From Eutreptiella sp. 'Long Island Sound 2002' (taxonomy: Eukaryota; Euglenozoa; Euglenophyceae; Eutreptiales; Eutreptiaceae), in the NCBI GenBank assembly GCA_964036045.1, contig OZ038378.1, forward strand, positions 158,728,576-158,792,575: a stretch of DNA of 64,000 bases, given 5' to 3'. Shown piece after piece: positions 9,382 through 19,875 of the stretch. Below the pieces are notes generated by a model. That model was not told the DNA's origin, made no database searches, and saw nothing but the letters and a program-made list of their open reading frames with translations. Position 1 is the stretch's first letter. Every line of letters starts with the position of its first letter. Both the position numbers and the translations under genes were made by a program.

Positions 9382-11190
9382 AGGAGCGGAGGGGGCCCGG
9401 AGGTCCCCACTGGGGCCCCCACAGTCCGCGATGCATGGGAGGCGTTACAACATGTCCGGAAGCTCACGCACACCGATTCAGGGTCAAGCACGGGAGCGAC
9501 AGCCATCCGGGTCGTGGAACCCGGTTCGGTGGACACGTACACCAGTGCACTACGACAAGCGTTGCTGGCCGGCACACCAGACGAGCCCTTGGTGGACGCC
9601 GTGGAGAGGAGGCTCAACATCTTGGCGGCCAGGGGAAAGAGCGGGTCTAGCGCGGCAGCACTCATCTCGGGGGTGCGACTATTGGAGAAGCTGCGCATCA
9701 TCCAAGCGGTGGTTACCGAAGTCCACTGGATGCAAGCCAGGGCGATTGGTAAAGGATGGGCGCGCAGGGCACAGCCCAAGCCAGTCACCACATGGGACCA
9801 CATCGAGGCGATCACCACCAGCCGGGGCCATTGGGCCTGGGGACGGCTGGTTTTTCTGGCCGTCTGCAGCATCGTGTACCTCTGGAGGGTGGGCGACGCA
9901 GCCAGCGTCACGTGGGAGTGGATATCAGTGCCGGGGTTCGCTACCTTCTGGGACGAGAAGCGCAACAAGAAGGTCACCACGTACGCCCTCTCGCCCTTCC
10001 TCGAGGCATGGAGGGCATACCTCTGGAAACACAGACCTGGACACGTGCAATTGCGACAGCCGCTGGTCCCAGGAGGAAGGTCGGTGCTGCAAACGGTGCT
10101 CCAGCAAGTGGTGCAACACCGAGACCTCGCGAAAGCCGCCTGGCACGGCCTCAAGAAGCTGGGGGCCGTGTCATGGGGACACCAAGGCGGAAAGTTACGG
10201 GGATTGCAAGTCTGGGGTCGCTGGTGGACACAGGCCCAGCCCAGACATTATTGGAAGACACCGCTAGGATGGACATTACCGGCAGAAATCCACGTGCCCT
10301 GGCCGGTGGGAGACAGCGGATGGTTGGCCAGGGATGTGGAGGGACGGCTGGTCAAACCCAAGTCACTCTGGCCCACGGATGCATGGTTACCAGTGCCGAA
10401 GATCCCAGCAGCCATGTTCACCAGGGGTGACAGGGACGATCCTGAACCGCCGGGGGACGATTCCGACACCTCCAACGCCTGCACGTCCGATGGGGAGCCG
10501 GAAGCAGAAGACGAGGAGACACCAACGACAGAGCCGGTGGAGTTGCTAGAAAAATTCGATGACGTCGCTCAGGGAGCGGAGGAGCCGCAGGTCGCGGATG
10601 GTATGGGTGCTGAGGTTGGGAACACCGAGGTGGAGCCATCTTCTGACGACCCTGCTGTTGCAGCGAGCGACAGTGGACCTGCTGAGAAACATGTGGTGCA
10701 GGTTGTGGTGGATGACTCGGATGATGCTGGTGACCCAGCTAGTGACCCGGGAACGGATGCTGCGGCACCAGCGGCGGCGAACGACACGGATGTCCGACGC
10801 AAGCGACAACGCGATGGTGAAGATCTGCCCGACAGCGCCAAGCGGGCGTGCAGAAGAGATCGTGAGGACGGCGGCGAGCAGCCTGTGCGGGAACCCAAAT
10901 CCGACACAGCCCCACACTTTGGGTATGTGGTCACAGCGGCTCGGCGCGGTCCACAGTACCAGCTGTGGAGACCTGTGCAGGTGCACCACGCTGGCCCAGA
11001 TGAAGTGCCCGGAGTGCGGGGACCTGGTGACGGATCACTGGATACAGGCCTCCAAGAAGGTGGCGGAGACGATCCGGGTGAAGGAGCGGACGGTGAAGGA
11101 CCTACTGAGGGACTACATGATGACTACTATGTGCCGATGGAACGAGGAGGCGGGACTAGTCAACCATCACCTGGGAGCGGTCATGCATGA
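9382..11190 (+). CDS. Tyrosine recombinase with long acidic C-terminal extension
   Basis: Same frame as gag, with no other stop between. No in-frame ATG occurs before about 9730, so expression probably needs readthrough of the TGA. The recombinase fold shows the first catalytic Arg in LWRVGDA (Arg codon 9886-9888), HGLKK (His codon 10144-10146, with Lys where HxxR is usual), GRWW, and the nucleophile Tyr in RHYW (10249-10251). These enzymes integrate the circular cDNA of DIRS-like elements. After ~10430 the protein becomes a long acidic, Asp/Glu/Pro-rich tail with basic RRKRQRDGED. The HxxK change may impair activity. Confidence 0.7.
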   Translation, partial: RSGGGPEVPTGAPTVRDAWEALQHVRKLTHTDSGSSTGATAIRVVEPGSVDTYTSALRQALLAGTPDEPLVDAVERRLNILAARGKSGSSAAALISGVRLLEKLRIIQAVVTEVHWMQARAIGKGWARRAQPKPVTTWDHIEAITTSRGHWAWGRLVFLAVCSIVYLWRVGDAASVTWEWISVPGFATFWDEKRNKKVTTYALSPFLEAWRAYLWKHRPGHVQLRQPLVPGGRSVLQTVLQQVVQHRDLAKAAWHGLKKLGAVSWGHQGGKLRGLQVWGRWWTQAQPRHYWKTPLGWTLPAEIHVPWPVGDSGWLARDVEGRLVKPKSLWPTDAWLPVPKIPAAMFTRGDRDDPEPPGDDSDTSNACTSDGEPEAEDEETPTTEPVELLEKFDDVAQGAEEPQVADGMGAEVGNTEVEPSSDDPAVAASDSGPAEKHVVQVVVDDSDDAGDPASDPGTDAAAPAAANDTDVRRKRQRDGEDLPDSAKRACRRDREDGGEQPVREPKSDTAPHFGYVVTAARRGPQYQLWRPVQVHHAGPDEVPGVRGPGDGSLDTGLQEGGGDDPGEGADGEGPTEGLHDDYYVPMERGGGTSQPSPGSGHA

Positions 11191-11400
11191 GTTGGCCACC
11201 AATGTGGAGGCAGCCACGGACATCTCACCGCCGGACATCAGCACGTCTTCCTCGCGGAGGCATCGGTCTAAGTTGGTGGTGCCTGTGGAGGTGGCCGAGA
11301 AGGGTCTGGGGGACACGGGAGCCATTGACATACCGGACAGGGTTTGGGATGCAATGGCACCGGCTAATTTCCTGTGGGCGTCGGAGGGCACCCCCCCCCC
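10925..11400 (+). CDS. Frame-2 coding block with Cys motifs, retroelement ORF
   Basis: In another frame from the recombinase tail, overlapping its end. It reads CGDLCRCTTLAQMKCPECGDLVTDHW, then a charged helical stretch (KKVAETIRVKERTVKDLLRDYMM) and EKGLGDTGAIDIPDRVWDAMAPANFLW. The CxC and CPECG pairs look like a zinc ribbon. It ends at a C9 run (11391-11399), after which the RT frame takes over, so the shift between frames may be a homopolymer indel. I infer this is the N-terminal part of the RT polyprotein. Confidence 0.5.
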
Positions 11401-12650
11401 AACCATTTTCATCGGACCCGCCATTAGTTGCACTTGTTCACACCTTGCTGGGGCAACAGCTTGTTGCAGTTTCCCCGTCGCAAAAGCCACCGAATGCACG
11501 GGCGTATGTCCAGCACAAGAATGAGCACAAGTGCTCCTTGATCCTGCCTATGCTGGACTTGAATGCCCGCTTTGTAGACCCCCTGCCGTTTAAATTGCCC
11601 ACGTTGGATGGGCTGGCACACCTGCTGCAGCTGTGCGCACTGCGAGGGGAGCAACTGTTTTACTGTACCCTCGATATAAGCAACCATTTCTGGAGCTGCC
11701 GTCTGCCCCCAGCGCAGCGGGACAGCATCAGGGTGGGGGTGGGGGGGCGGGTGTACGCACTGCAGTCCCTGCCATTCGGTTGGAAGCACAGCCCCTCCAT
11801 GGCGCAAGCCATTTTGGCAGCATTCCTTGTAGAGTATTTCCCAGGGTCGGTGGTGGTGATCCAATATGCAGGGGGGGACCAGGGAGGGGTGCAGAATGCC
11901 CCAGCACTGCAGGCACACCTCATTTGCTGTTGGCTTCGACTAGCCACCACCGGATATACGGAAAAAGCGGTGAGGCGCATGCTGGGGAAACTACAGTGGG
12001 CAATGCGGCCAGGGAGGGGGGCGCAGCCTTTCGTGGCTGGCGCTTACCGTTGGCTCAACCAGGGACCCAGCACTGCAAAGTGTACCCCACCCAAGGTTCT
12101 GCGAGGCCTTTTGGAAGGCATTGCCTGTGCTTTGGTCCCATGGGTGCCCCACGGCACTCTGAGATCCACTGATACAATTTACTGCGACGCGGCCCGACAG
12201 GGCCAGAATTATTATGTTGGTCTGTGGGGGGATTCGCGGGGGATGCGTATAAAGATGCTACCTGACTGGGTGGCTACACAGCAAGCAGCGGAGCTGGCGG
12301 GTATTGTCGAGACAGTGCGCATGGGGGCATATAGACGGATACAGTACTTGCGGGTCTATGGTGACAACATGTCCTCCCTGTTCTCTGTCATGAAGGGCAG
12401 GGCAACCACGGCCTGTGATGCACAAAACAGGCTGCTGCGTCAGCTGCAACACGTTTTGCGTTGGTCAGGGGTGGTAGTTGAACTCCTGTGGGTCAAGGGA
12501 GAGCTGAACCCGGCGGATGTGCCATCCCGATGGAGGACCTATGACACACCAGACGACATGCTTGTCGCAGCATTCTGCACACAGGCACGCCTGGACCAGG
12601 AACGCGTGCACACACCCCTGCATGTAGGTACAGTGCGATACAGAGGCTGA
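11400..12650 (+). pseudogene. Reverse transcriptase-RNase H of the tyrosine-recombinase element
   Basis: RT blocks in order: SLILPMLDLNARF, FYCTLDISNHFW, ALQSLPFGW and VVVIQYAGGDQ. The last is where the YADD catalytic pair should be; here a G run (11871-11877) has replaced it. The region between the palm and the LRRLLGKLLW-like segment (AVRRMLGKLQWAMRPG) is shorter than usual, consistent with an internal deletion. RNase H follows with YCDAA, QQAAELAGI, YGDNMSS and NPADVPSRW, giving the D-E-D-D set. The DIRS-type RNase H ends at TGA 12648-12650. The RT is very likely inactive. Confidence 0.75.
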
Positions 12651-12816
12651 GGGGGGGGGGGAGCCGCACAGACGCCGGGAGATCCCCACAGCGGCCGCAA
12701 GGGCTACGCGTGGACGTCACCCGGCCCTCGAGGTAGGCCAGCGCTCCCCTGACCTACCCCCCCGTACCTTCTCCCCTTTTTCTAGAGGCTGAGGGAGGGG
12801 GGGGGGAGCCGCACAG
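12642..12816. repeat. Short direct repeats AGAGGCTGAGGG...GAGCCGCACAG
   Basis: A ~30-base unit at the end of the RNase H frame (12642-12671) is repeated at 12784-12816, both with an internal G run. They bracket ~110 bases of non-coding DNA. This may be a duplication made during reverse transcription. Confidence 0.6.
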
Positions 12817-12825
12817 CGATTTCAT

Positions 12826-12932
12826 CGGGTAGGGGCATGGACCTGAACCCTGAGTTGAGACTGATGGAGGCATGCAGTGACATGGTCCAGTGGTGCAGTG
12901 CATGTCTCAGTGCAGGGTGCATAACCTAAACC
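12826..12932 (+). repeat. Split direct repeat B1
   Basis: 107 bases, from CGGGTAGGGGCATGG to ATAACCTAAACC. It matches 13215-13321 with two substitutions. It abuts unit A at 12931, giving the B1-A2-B2 order of split-direct-repeat retroelements. Confidence 0.9.
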
Positions 12933-13010
12933 TTAGTTTATGGATATAAACTATAGTTTAGGACCCCGACTGTGTTGCATAGTGTGTTCTGTGCACTAAT
13001 GGTTGGGTCC
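12931..13010 (+). repeat. 80-bp unit A2 between the B repeats
   Basis: Reverse complement of 8435-8514 with few mismatches. It contains TAAACTATAGTTTA (12947-12960) and a second inverted TAGTTTATGGATATAAACTA. It lies between B1 and B2. The sequence after it (13011-13214) is C-rich and is not matched on the left side. Confidence 0.85.
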
Positions 13011-13214
13011 CCCACCCACCCACCCTTACTGGCCCAGGTTCTGTTTCCGCCCACTCACCACACCGGCCAGTGCCCTGCCCCCACCCACCCCCCCCCCCCT
13101 CCGGATCGCGGAATGCACCCTGCGCCTGTTCCACAGTACAGACAGCCCGGCCGCATCTGTCTTGCTTACACTGTCTATTGGAAGCAGCCTGCCTGGCTGC
13201 ACATGCCCTGCCCC

Positions 13215-13321
13215 CGGGTAGGGGCATGGACCTGAACCCCGAGTTGAGACTGATGGAGGCATGCAGTGACATGGTCCAGTGGTGCAGTGCATGTCTCAGT
13301 GCACGGTGCATAACCTAAACC
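13215..13321 (+). repeat. Split direct repeat B2, right end of the element
   Basis: Second copy of B1 (12826-12932), two substitutions in 107 bases. Homology stops at CCTAAACC|AGTTGG, which I take as the right boundary of the retroelement. Confidence 0.9.
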
Positions 13322-14045
13322 AGTTGGAGATCACAAGGGGAGTCCAAAACCCTCACACCCGCAGCCAGGCTCCTCAAAATGCATTCCTTCCGCCTGAGAA
13401 CGTTCCTACTCCCTCACAATGACCGGCACCTGCAGGAGGTGGTGGCCCAGCGCTGCATTGCACAGTGGTGTCGCATTTCCGTCACTTGATTCCGATGGTT
13501 GCCAGCAATTGCGGCACGTGTCAGTCTCATTAACGAACACACAAGACCACTCCTACTTCGTCAGTGCGGTATTCCAATTTGTCTGACAAATGATCAGCGT
13601 TGCAGGGCAATCATTCCGACTTCCTATGTTGGAGTATCTCTGCCGCCCTCCCCAACCCCGCACCAGGATGTGAGCAGGTGTGCTCGACATCTCTCAGTCC
13701 CTGGTTACAGGGCTTGGTAACGATCCAAGGCCAGAGCAATGGATGCGCAAAAGCAACCAGCACCCAAATACAGACATGCAGACACAAACATGGCAATAAA
13801 AAACCTGCACGCCTGCACAAAAGCGGCTTCACCCAGTCTGATCCCGGAACACACATGCTCTTCGGTGTATCAATGCCATTGCTAGGCTTGTATTCTTGAA
13901 CAGCGCTCCAGGGCATTGTAGACAGTGACCAGAGCGAGTACTCAAAAATATGCCGTATTTCGCTGCGGGTCAATGATTCGATGTTTCCGGTGTCCCTCTT
14001 CGAGCCTCACGGATATCGCTTGCGCTCCCCCCGCCCCCCCTTGCA

Positions 14046-14110
14046 ATCCCCTCCCCCCCCCATGGGGGGGACCGTCACTTGGCCCAAAAAGCATAGGAAA
14101 CCCCTGTTTA
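14046..14110. repeat. C/G hairpin repeat family, member 1
   Basis: C-rich arm, CAT, G7 arm, then ACCGTCACTTGGCCCAAAAAGC and ATAGGAAA. Closely similar cores follow G-runs at 15320, 16428 (more diverged) and 26940. Members are often followed within ~60 bases by GGCRCCRAAGGCRCCGAAGAAAA and a T/A-rich stretch (14278-14300, 15366-15395, 26997-27022). Confidence 0.65.
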
Positions 14111-15303
14111 CGCCAGTAAACTATAGTTTAAGCCAAGTGTGCCTTGTTCTCTGTAGACTCACTGAGTTTTACTCACTGAGGGGCCGTGCTACGCCGACCC
14201 CGGACCTGCATTGTGCGACAGATGCTCTTGAGTGCAGTGCCTGCATGGGAGGCAGGGTTGGAATCACTTAAACAGTAGGCACCGAAGGCACCGAAGAAAA
14301 GTTTCCTTCAGGTTGGAACTGGGGTTGGGAGGGACCGTCACTTGGTGACCGCCCCCCCCCCCCCCTCTCATGGGGGGACAGGCCTGACATTAGGGGGGGG
14401 GATTACAAGGTTGGGGGGCATCACTGCTACCACACAACCCCCATCAGTGGGGTGGTGCACGCCCTGCACCTCACGGCCCTGGGGTGGTCTGGGTCTGCTG
14501 CGCTCCCCTGCTGACAACGTTGAACACCCCTTCCCCGCCACCCCTCACCGCGTCCTTGGAGGGCACCGCTATGCGCAGGACCCCCACCTTCCAGGGAGGC
14601 TACTGGCATTGGTGAAGAACAAGGTTGTCAAGCCCCGCTAGTGTCGCCAGCTCAGTGACAGGTGGTCCGTACTGAAACCACCACGGAGGGACCCCAAATT
14701 GTGCTGGCTCTTTGGGAATGCCGTGCACGCAGTGCGCACGCAGTGCGAAGTTTTGGATGTCGGCAAATACTCGCACCCTAGCTACCTTTTGGTGGTAAAA
14801 CATTGATCCTGTGCCCTTGGTTTCCTATAAAGAAAAAGTGCTTCCATAAATAGTCAAATATTTTTGGGTTGTTCATTTTTCTAACATGGATTCCGAGGAA
14901 ATAATACGGTCACCACCAACCGTATTACTTGAGTGAGTATCCCAGCCTCTGCGTGCGCAGTATGCACGCAATGCTAGAACTTCCCCATTATCATGGGCTG
15001 AAGAAGTGAAACATTGCGGTGCCGCCTTGTTCTTGAGTCTGCAGAGGGCATTCTGGAGCAGCTATTTGCCGTGACACAACACCCACTCTCGCTGCGACCG
15101 TCTGCAGAGTGCACCACTGGGCAATTTTTGGCAGTGGTGCACTCCCTGCCTTCGAAAATGTCCTGCGCAATGCAGCTCTGCACAAAAGGGGTCCAGGTAA
15201 TCATCCACAAAAGGTAATGGCCACGTTACCATATGCCACCCGATAAATGAAGTTCAAGTACAAGAAAGGGTGCAACACCAAACTCCACAAGCAGTGACCT
15301 TAC

Positions 15304-15395
15304 CCCCCCCTCCCCCCTGGGGGGGGGGAACGGTCACTCGGCCCAAAAAGCATAGAAAATACTAGGCGTCAAAGGCACCAAAGAAAATTTTTACA
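15304..15395. repeat. C/G hairpin repeat family, member 2
   Basis: C-run, CCTGG, G-run, AACGGTCACTCGGCCCAAAA, AGCATAGAAAA, then GGCGTCAAAGGCACCAAAGA and AAATTTTT. It shows the whole composite unit: hairpin, conserved core and GGC-repeat tail. Confidence 0.65.
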
Positions 15396-15806
15396 AGGTG
15401 CCAAACGCGCCGAAGCTGATTTACACTGTGACACATGGTACTGTTTCAACCCCCCCCCCCCCAAATTGGGGGCTGATTTCCCCGATTTCCCCCGATTTTG
15501 TGCCCCGATTTGTTGGATTCTTCGCCCCGTTAATAATTGACAGTACCCAGAGCCCACACGTCTGATTTCTTGTGTGGACAGGCTGTGTTTGCCTCCATGG
15601 CCTGTCATGTTTGTGGTTGCAAGCGCTCCTCCTTGCAGGCAGTGCACCTTCCGTTCAGGCCCCAGTAGCACAACCCCATTCTCAGCTTCCAGCAGATGCT
15701 GAATTGTGTTCACTCTGTGTACGTCACTGTCAACGCTGTCCATTTTTTGGCTGCCAAACCTGCTGCTACAACTGTGACTACCACCAGTTCCACTAGTTCC
15801 ATGACC

Positions 15807-15896
15807 GCTGCTACAAGTTCCTCCACCGTATCAGCAGCTGCTGCCACCGGCGCTGCTACAAGTTCCTCCACCGTATCAGCAGCTACTGCCACCAGT
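15807..15896 (+). repeat. 45-bp tandem duplication
   Basis: Two adjacent copies of a 45-base unit starting GCTGCTACAAGTTCC. The length is a multiple of three, so all frames stay open across it and one frame encodes Ser/Thr/Ala repeats. The surrounding frame (15696-16337) has no domain, so I treat this as a minisatellite, though a Ser/Thr-rich surface-protein exon cannot be excluded. Confidence 0.8.
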
Positions 15897-16089
15897 GCAA
15901 CTGCTATGGGTATTTGTTGGCAATGGTCAACGGTGATGTCAACAACCGTATTCCCGAATGGGCAAAATAATTTGGCAGATGGGATTGCTGTGTGTATTTG
16001 TCTTGTTTGTTGTTGTGACAGGCTTTGTTTGTGCATGAAACACATTTTTTTCAGGCTGACTACATTCAGGCAGCTGCCACATATGCCCC

Positions 16090-16152
16090 TAATGGGGTCT
16101 GAACCAGGGACTGTATTTTACAAGCCTAATACTATAACCACTAGGTCACTGA
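16090..16152 (-). other. tRNA-like module
   Basis: Minus strand: GACCTAGTGGTTATAGTA (A-box region) and GGTTCAGACCC (complement of 16095-16105, B box), at tRNA spacing. Stem pairing is partial; I read it as tRNA-derived repeat DNA. Confidence 0.5.
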
Positions 16153-16159
16153 CCTTCGT

Positions 16160-18267
16160 GCCCATACCCAGATCAAGGACTATGTACAAACTGGATGGTG
16201 AAGTTTTTTTTAAAAAAATCAGGGGATGTGGGTTTCCATGTGACTCTAACTGTGCAACAACCAAAAGAATGGTGTGTTTGGGGATGGGGACAGAGATCTA
16301 CGTCAGTGGAAAGCTGTGTTGCCAACCAATGTGCTGAAAACCTGCTGAGAGTGGTCCCCCGATTTGTTGCCCCGAGTTGGGGGGGGGGGGTTGCAGTTTT
16401 GTGGTGCAATCCCCCCCCCCCTTAGGGAGGGAACCGTCACTTTGTGACCGTGCCCCCCACCGTGGGGGGGAACTGTCACAACATTGGTGGGTAGATTACA
16501 ATGGGGGGGTAGGGCGGTTTGGTATTTTGCTGCATCACCCTGATGCACCGGTTGGGCGTCTCTTTGGTACTCCAATGACTGAAATCTCGCACGGCTCTAC
16601 GTCTTCCTCACCGGCATCTACCGACTCGCAAACGTCCTTTCTCTCGTCCATTGGACTGGGAGTAATGGCCTCAGGGTTTGTTCTGTAGGGCCAAACGCGG
16701 TTGCCCAGCATACACCCCACCCTGACGCACAGCTGCTGCACACCCCTTGTGCACCGGTCGCATTACCACATGCATTGGTTGTATCTCTTCGGTCTCTTGT
16801 GGAGGCTGCAGTCAGTGCTGAAATGGGTCGCTGTAGACCAGCAGCACCAAAGTTCAGAGGCTGCCCGCACAAATTCTGATACGGTTTCTGATCAAGGCTC
16901 TTCTGAGGATGATGATCCTCCCTCGTCCTGCAGTACAGATGCCAGCATTCGTAAGTGGAACCATCGTCAACAATTGGGCTCCACCTGTCCACCTGTGGCA
17001 CTACCGGGGGATTGTTAGCGCGACGGGCGCACGCCGGGCATCTTTTTTTTGACCATTCCCCACCCGTGCCTGTTTTAGCCCCCACCTCACCAAACAATTC
17101 ATAAGTGTCAGCAGATCGAACGAGCACAAAAGTAACCCGCAGAGCTGGCCGCAGAACGCCTCGCTGTACATTACATAGTGGAGCACCCCAACCAAGAAGG
17201 GGACACGTGCAATGAATGAACCTAGCAGTACTGCTGGACTAATGGCTGGAATTGTCTATCGCGGGGACATTCAGGCTATCAGAACCGACCATTGATCCCC
17301 AAACAATTTGGAGTGCCTTCTCGTCGTGTCTAAGAATTTGGCCCATCGTTTGCACCCAGTTTATGACGATGGCAAGGGTGGTGGTTGGAAGTGGTGGGAG
17401 TGACATTTTGTGTTGTTGAATTCTCATATTTCGGCCTATGCAAGGTGCCTTGCAGAGAAGGTTTGCGGTCTAGTGCGGTCTACTTGGGGGAATTCCTGAG
17501 GTGGGGATAAACTTGGGGCTACAGATAGGATACTTAACACAAAGGGAGCGCGCCGGGCAAACACTCCCCCACCAGCACTGATGATGAGAGTACCAGCAAC
17601 AGAACCAAAGTTTCGCAAGAAACTTTTGTTTTGACCCTTGCTCAGGGCTTTTCTGTTTTTAAGCTGGGTGGGCAGTACAAGACTGTCGGATGAATCAGCA
17701 TATGAATTGCAGTGCAGTGCTATGCAAGGGGGTGCGAAACAAAACCAGACACACAAGCAAGACCCCCCCCCCCTGCGGAAAAAAAAGCAGGTTTATGAAG
17801 ATACCCACAAGAGAACCCGCATCATAACCACAGATCAGGGCAGACAGGACACTGCAGGCTGCTGTTTGTCGGAATTTTTGGCATTCATGTAAGCCCCCAG
17901 GGCGTGGTGGCAACGTACGGCTGCATACTCAAGTGACAGGAATCCAGAGTTCAAATATACATCCCACCGCTGCAAGCGGCATGTGAACTTCCTGCACGGG
18001 ACGCATATGTTGTACTTAGACGGTCAGCATGTTTTGCTTGTGTCCTCCCACCCTAGCCGCTGCCCCCCCCCCCCTTGAGAGGTGAGAATTATGGCCCGGG
18101 CCAATGACAATGGGGGGGGGGATACTGACCCGAGTGTTGTGGATGTAGCAACTGATTGGTTGCGACAAATCACGGCTTCAGTGATGGCCGAGCAGCATGT
18201 GCCCAGCACGAGGAAGTGTAGTAGTGTGGTTGAGCATGACAACTGATGCTTTGATCGCAAACGACAC
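16160..18267. other. Non-coding stretch
   Basis: No gene recognised. Contains a C/G hairpin family member near 16375-16470. A GCACGCCGGGCATC segment lies at 17028-17045 and GCGCGCCGGGCAAAC at 17549-17563; related units lie at 38903-38970 and 39598-39620. Positions 17235-17300 share TGGACTAATGGC...GAACCGACCA with 33958-34017. Confidence 0.4.
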
Positions 18268-18679
18268 TTCATTCATCAGCTTACTATGCGAACGCGTCAC
18301 TAATGTGTGGGGATAAGCAGAGGAAAATGTGGCTCAAGACGGGACCATCCAAGACTCTATCACAGCAGCAAATGTATTTGCCACGGATGCCAAAGGCATG
18401 TGCACTTCCCAAAGCGCGCTGACACCAACTTTTGTCTGCGTTTTGAACAAATTTCGTGTTGTTGGACCTCCTGCGGTCATGCGAAGGGACCCTCCTGAGT
18501 GTGGTGATCGAAAAGGGCCCTGGTCGAGGGTGAGCTTTAGGAATCGGATGGTGTGAGCCCATACCCTGTGCCCTGGCTGTGCCATACCGACGGGTGAAGC
18601 AAACCTGCGGGGGACTGGGCCGAGTTGTACATCGCTGCTCGGAGCTCATTGTCACATTCGACTGGTGCGTCGGGTCTGG
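18268..18679 (+). repeat. Dispersed repeat, uninterrupted copy (empty site)
   Basis: Matches 5811-6029 joined directly to 6661-6893. At 18441-18462 it reads TTTTGAACAAATTTCGTGTT without the element present at 6030-6660. This is a related empty site and defines that insertion to the base, apart from a 3-base AAT ambiguity. Confidence 0.9.
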
Positions 18680-19875
18680 ACCGAGGCGTTGGTATTGTCA
18701 GTGTTCAAGCCGAGCATTGACACCGCACGTCGCCTGAGCCCTGCACCACTGCCTCCCACACGGTGATGTGGTCTGGACCAATTGAAGTGTGTGCGATTCC
18801 CACGATTTGAGGCTCCGCAAGTGGGGCATGATTTGATGTTGTCTTACATTGTTCCTCCGCCATTGCCAGTGCCCCCACCGAATTGTGCCGGTTGTGTGAG
18901 AGCTTGCTCAAATGGCTCACACAGGACATGGTGCACGCCCACTCAAGCTGTAGAGCCGGGTGACCAGCGGAATGTCGGTGTCACACATTAGAGGCTGCTG
19001 ATCAGAGGCCCTGGGTCTTGTTTCAGGCACCAAAGCCCGATTGGAACGTCGCATGCGCTGACACACCATGGCAATCCGGTCTCAACAGGTTTATGCTCCA
19101 CTGGGGCGGTACGTCCTTCGTGGAACCCGGGGGGTTGGGGTGGGGGGGGGCGCGTTGGGGGGATGACGAAAGATGACCACAACCAGTGCCGGCAACATGC
19201 CGCTGTTCTCCTTCTGTTGAGGATGTCATGGAGTGAACTCCACCGCGTTGTCTCGGGCGCTTATGCGGCACGTGTGACTTTGACCATCTGAAGAGCAAAG
19301 TCCACTGTGTTGTGTCGTTCTGAGAGGGCCCACTGGGCGCACGGCACACGGCACACCCACATCTGGGTTTTGTGACAGAGACATCACTTCCCCCGTGCCA
19401 ACTCCGCCATTTTGCCTGAAGACGCAATCCCGGTGTATTCACGTGATCTCCCATCATGTTCTCTTATTTGCTCTGCCCTCTGCAAATTGCCGCAGTGGGG
19501 GTGACCTCTCATGCCGTAACTCGCGTTCCTCCTTCGTCCAGGAATTGACCGGTCTGCATGTGCATGTACGCATGTCTGCCCTGGCCTCCGTCAGCCCAAC
19601 GTGCTGAATCCCGCCAGTAATGCTCCTTTCGGGCACATGTCCCTCCGCCATTCAGCAAAGGGGGAAGCGCCGCGGCACAATGGCGATGTGTCATGGATCC
19701 CGCTTGCGTGTTGGCATTCGGGGTGCACTCCCGTTGAGACTCTGACTTGCACCCTCTGGGGCCACATTGTCAGTTCATTGATGCTCCCTTTTGGTGCACA
19801 CGCACAAACTATAGCGGCAATGTCTCAAACAAACAGTCAAATGTAGGGGTTTGCGCCCAGTCTTGTTTGCACTCC
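18680..19875. other. Non-coding stretch
   Basis: Moderately GC-rich, no domain-bearing frame on either strand and no clear repeat beyond a G-run at 19141-19150. I see nothing to annotate. Confidence 0.4.

Larger units (their letters stand above)
8515..13321 (+). mobile_element. Tyrosine-recombinase (DIRS/PAT-like) retrotransposon, degenerate
   Basis: Gene order on the plus strand is gag (8578-9378), tyrosine recombinase (9382-11190), a Cys-containing frame (10925-11400), then RT-RNase H (11400-12650). Non-coding DNA with the arrangement B1 (12826-12932), A2 (12931-13010 and on) and B2 (13215-13321) follows. B1-A2-B2 is the 3' half of the split direct repeat layout of PAT/Ngaro-like elements; the expected A1 in direct orientation at the left end is missing. 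There is no integrase or LTR. RT has a degraded catalytic box and an apparent deletion, so this copy is probably not autonomous. Confidence 0.8.
13322..15806. other. Non-coding stretch with C/G hairpin repeats
   Basis: No gene seen. Members of the C-run/G-run hairpin family lie at 14046-14110, 14345-14400 and 15304-15395. A third TAAACTATAGTTTA palindrome lies at 14117-14130, outside any other recognisable part of the retroelement. Alternating GTGCACGCAGTGCGCACGCAG near 14725 belongs to the GCGCAGTGC motif group. Frames here are short and featureless. Confidence 0.45.

Noticed and set aside
11391-11399. Programmed frameshift at the C9 run in the retroelement
   Set aside because: RT of this copy is already damaged (YADD lost, internal deletion) and homopolymers vary throughout the region; an indel is simpler.
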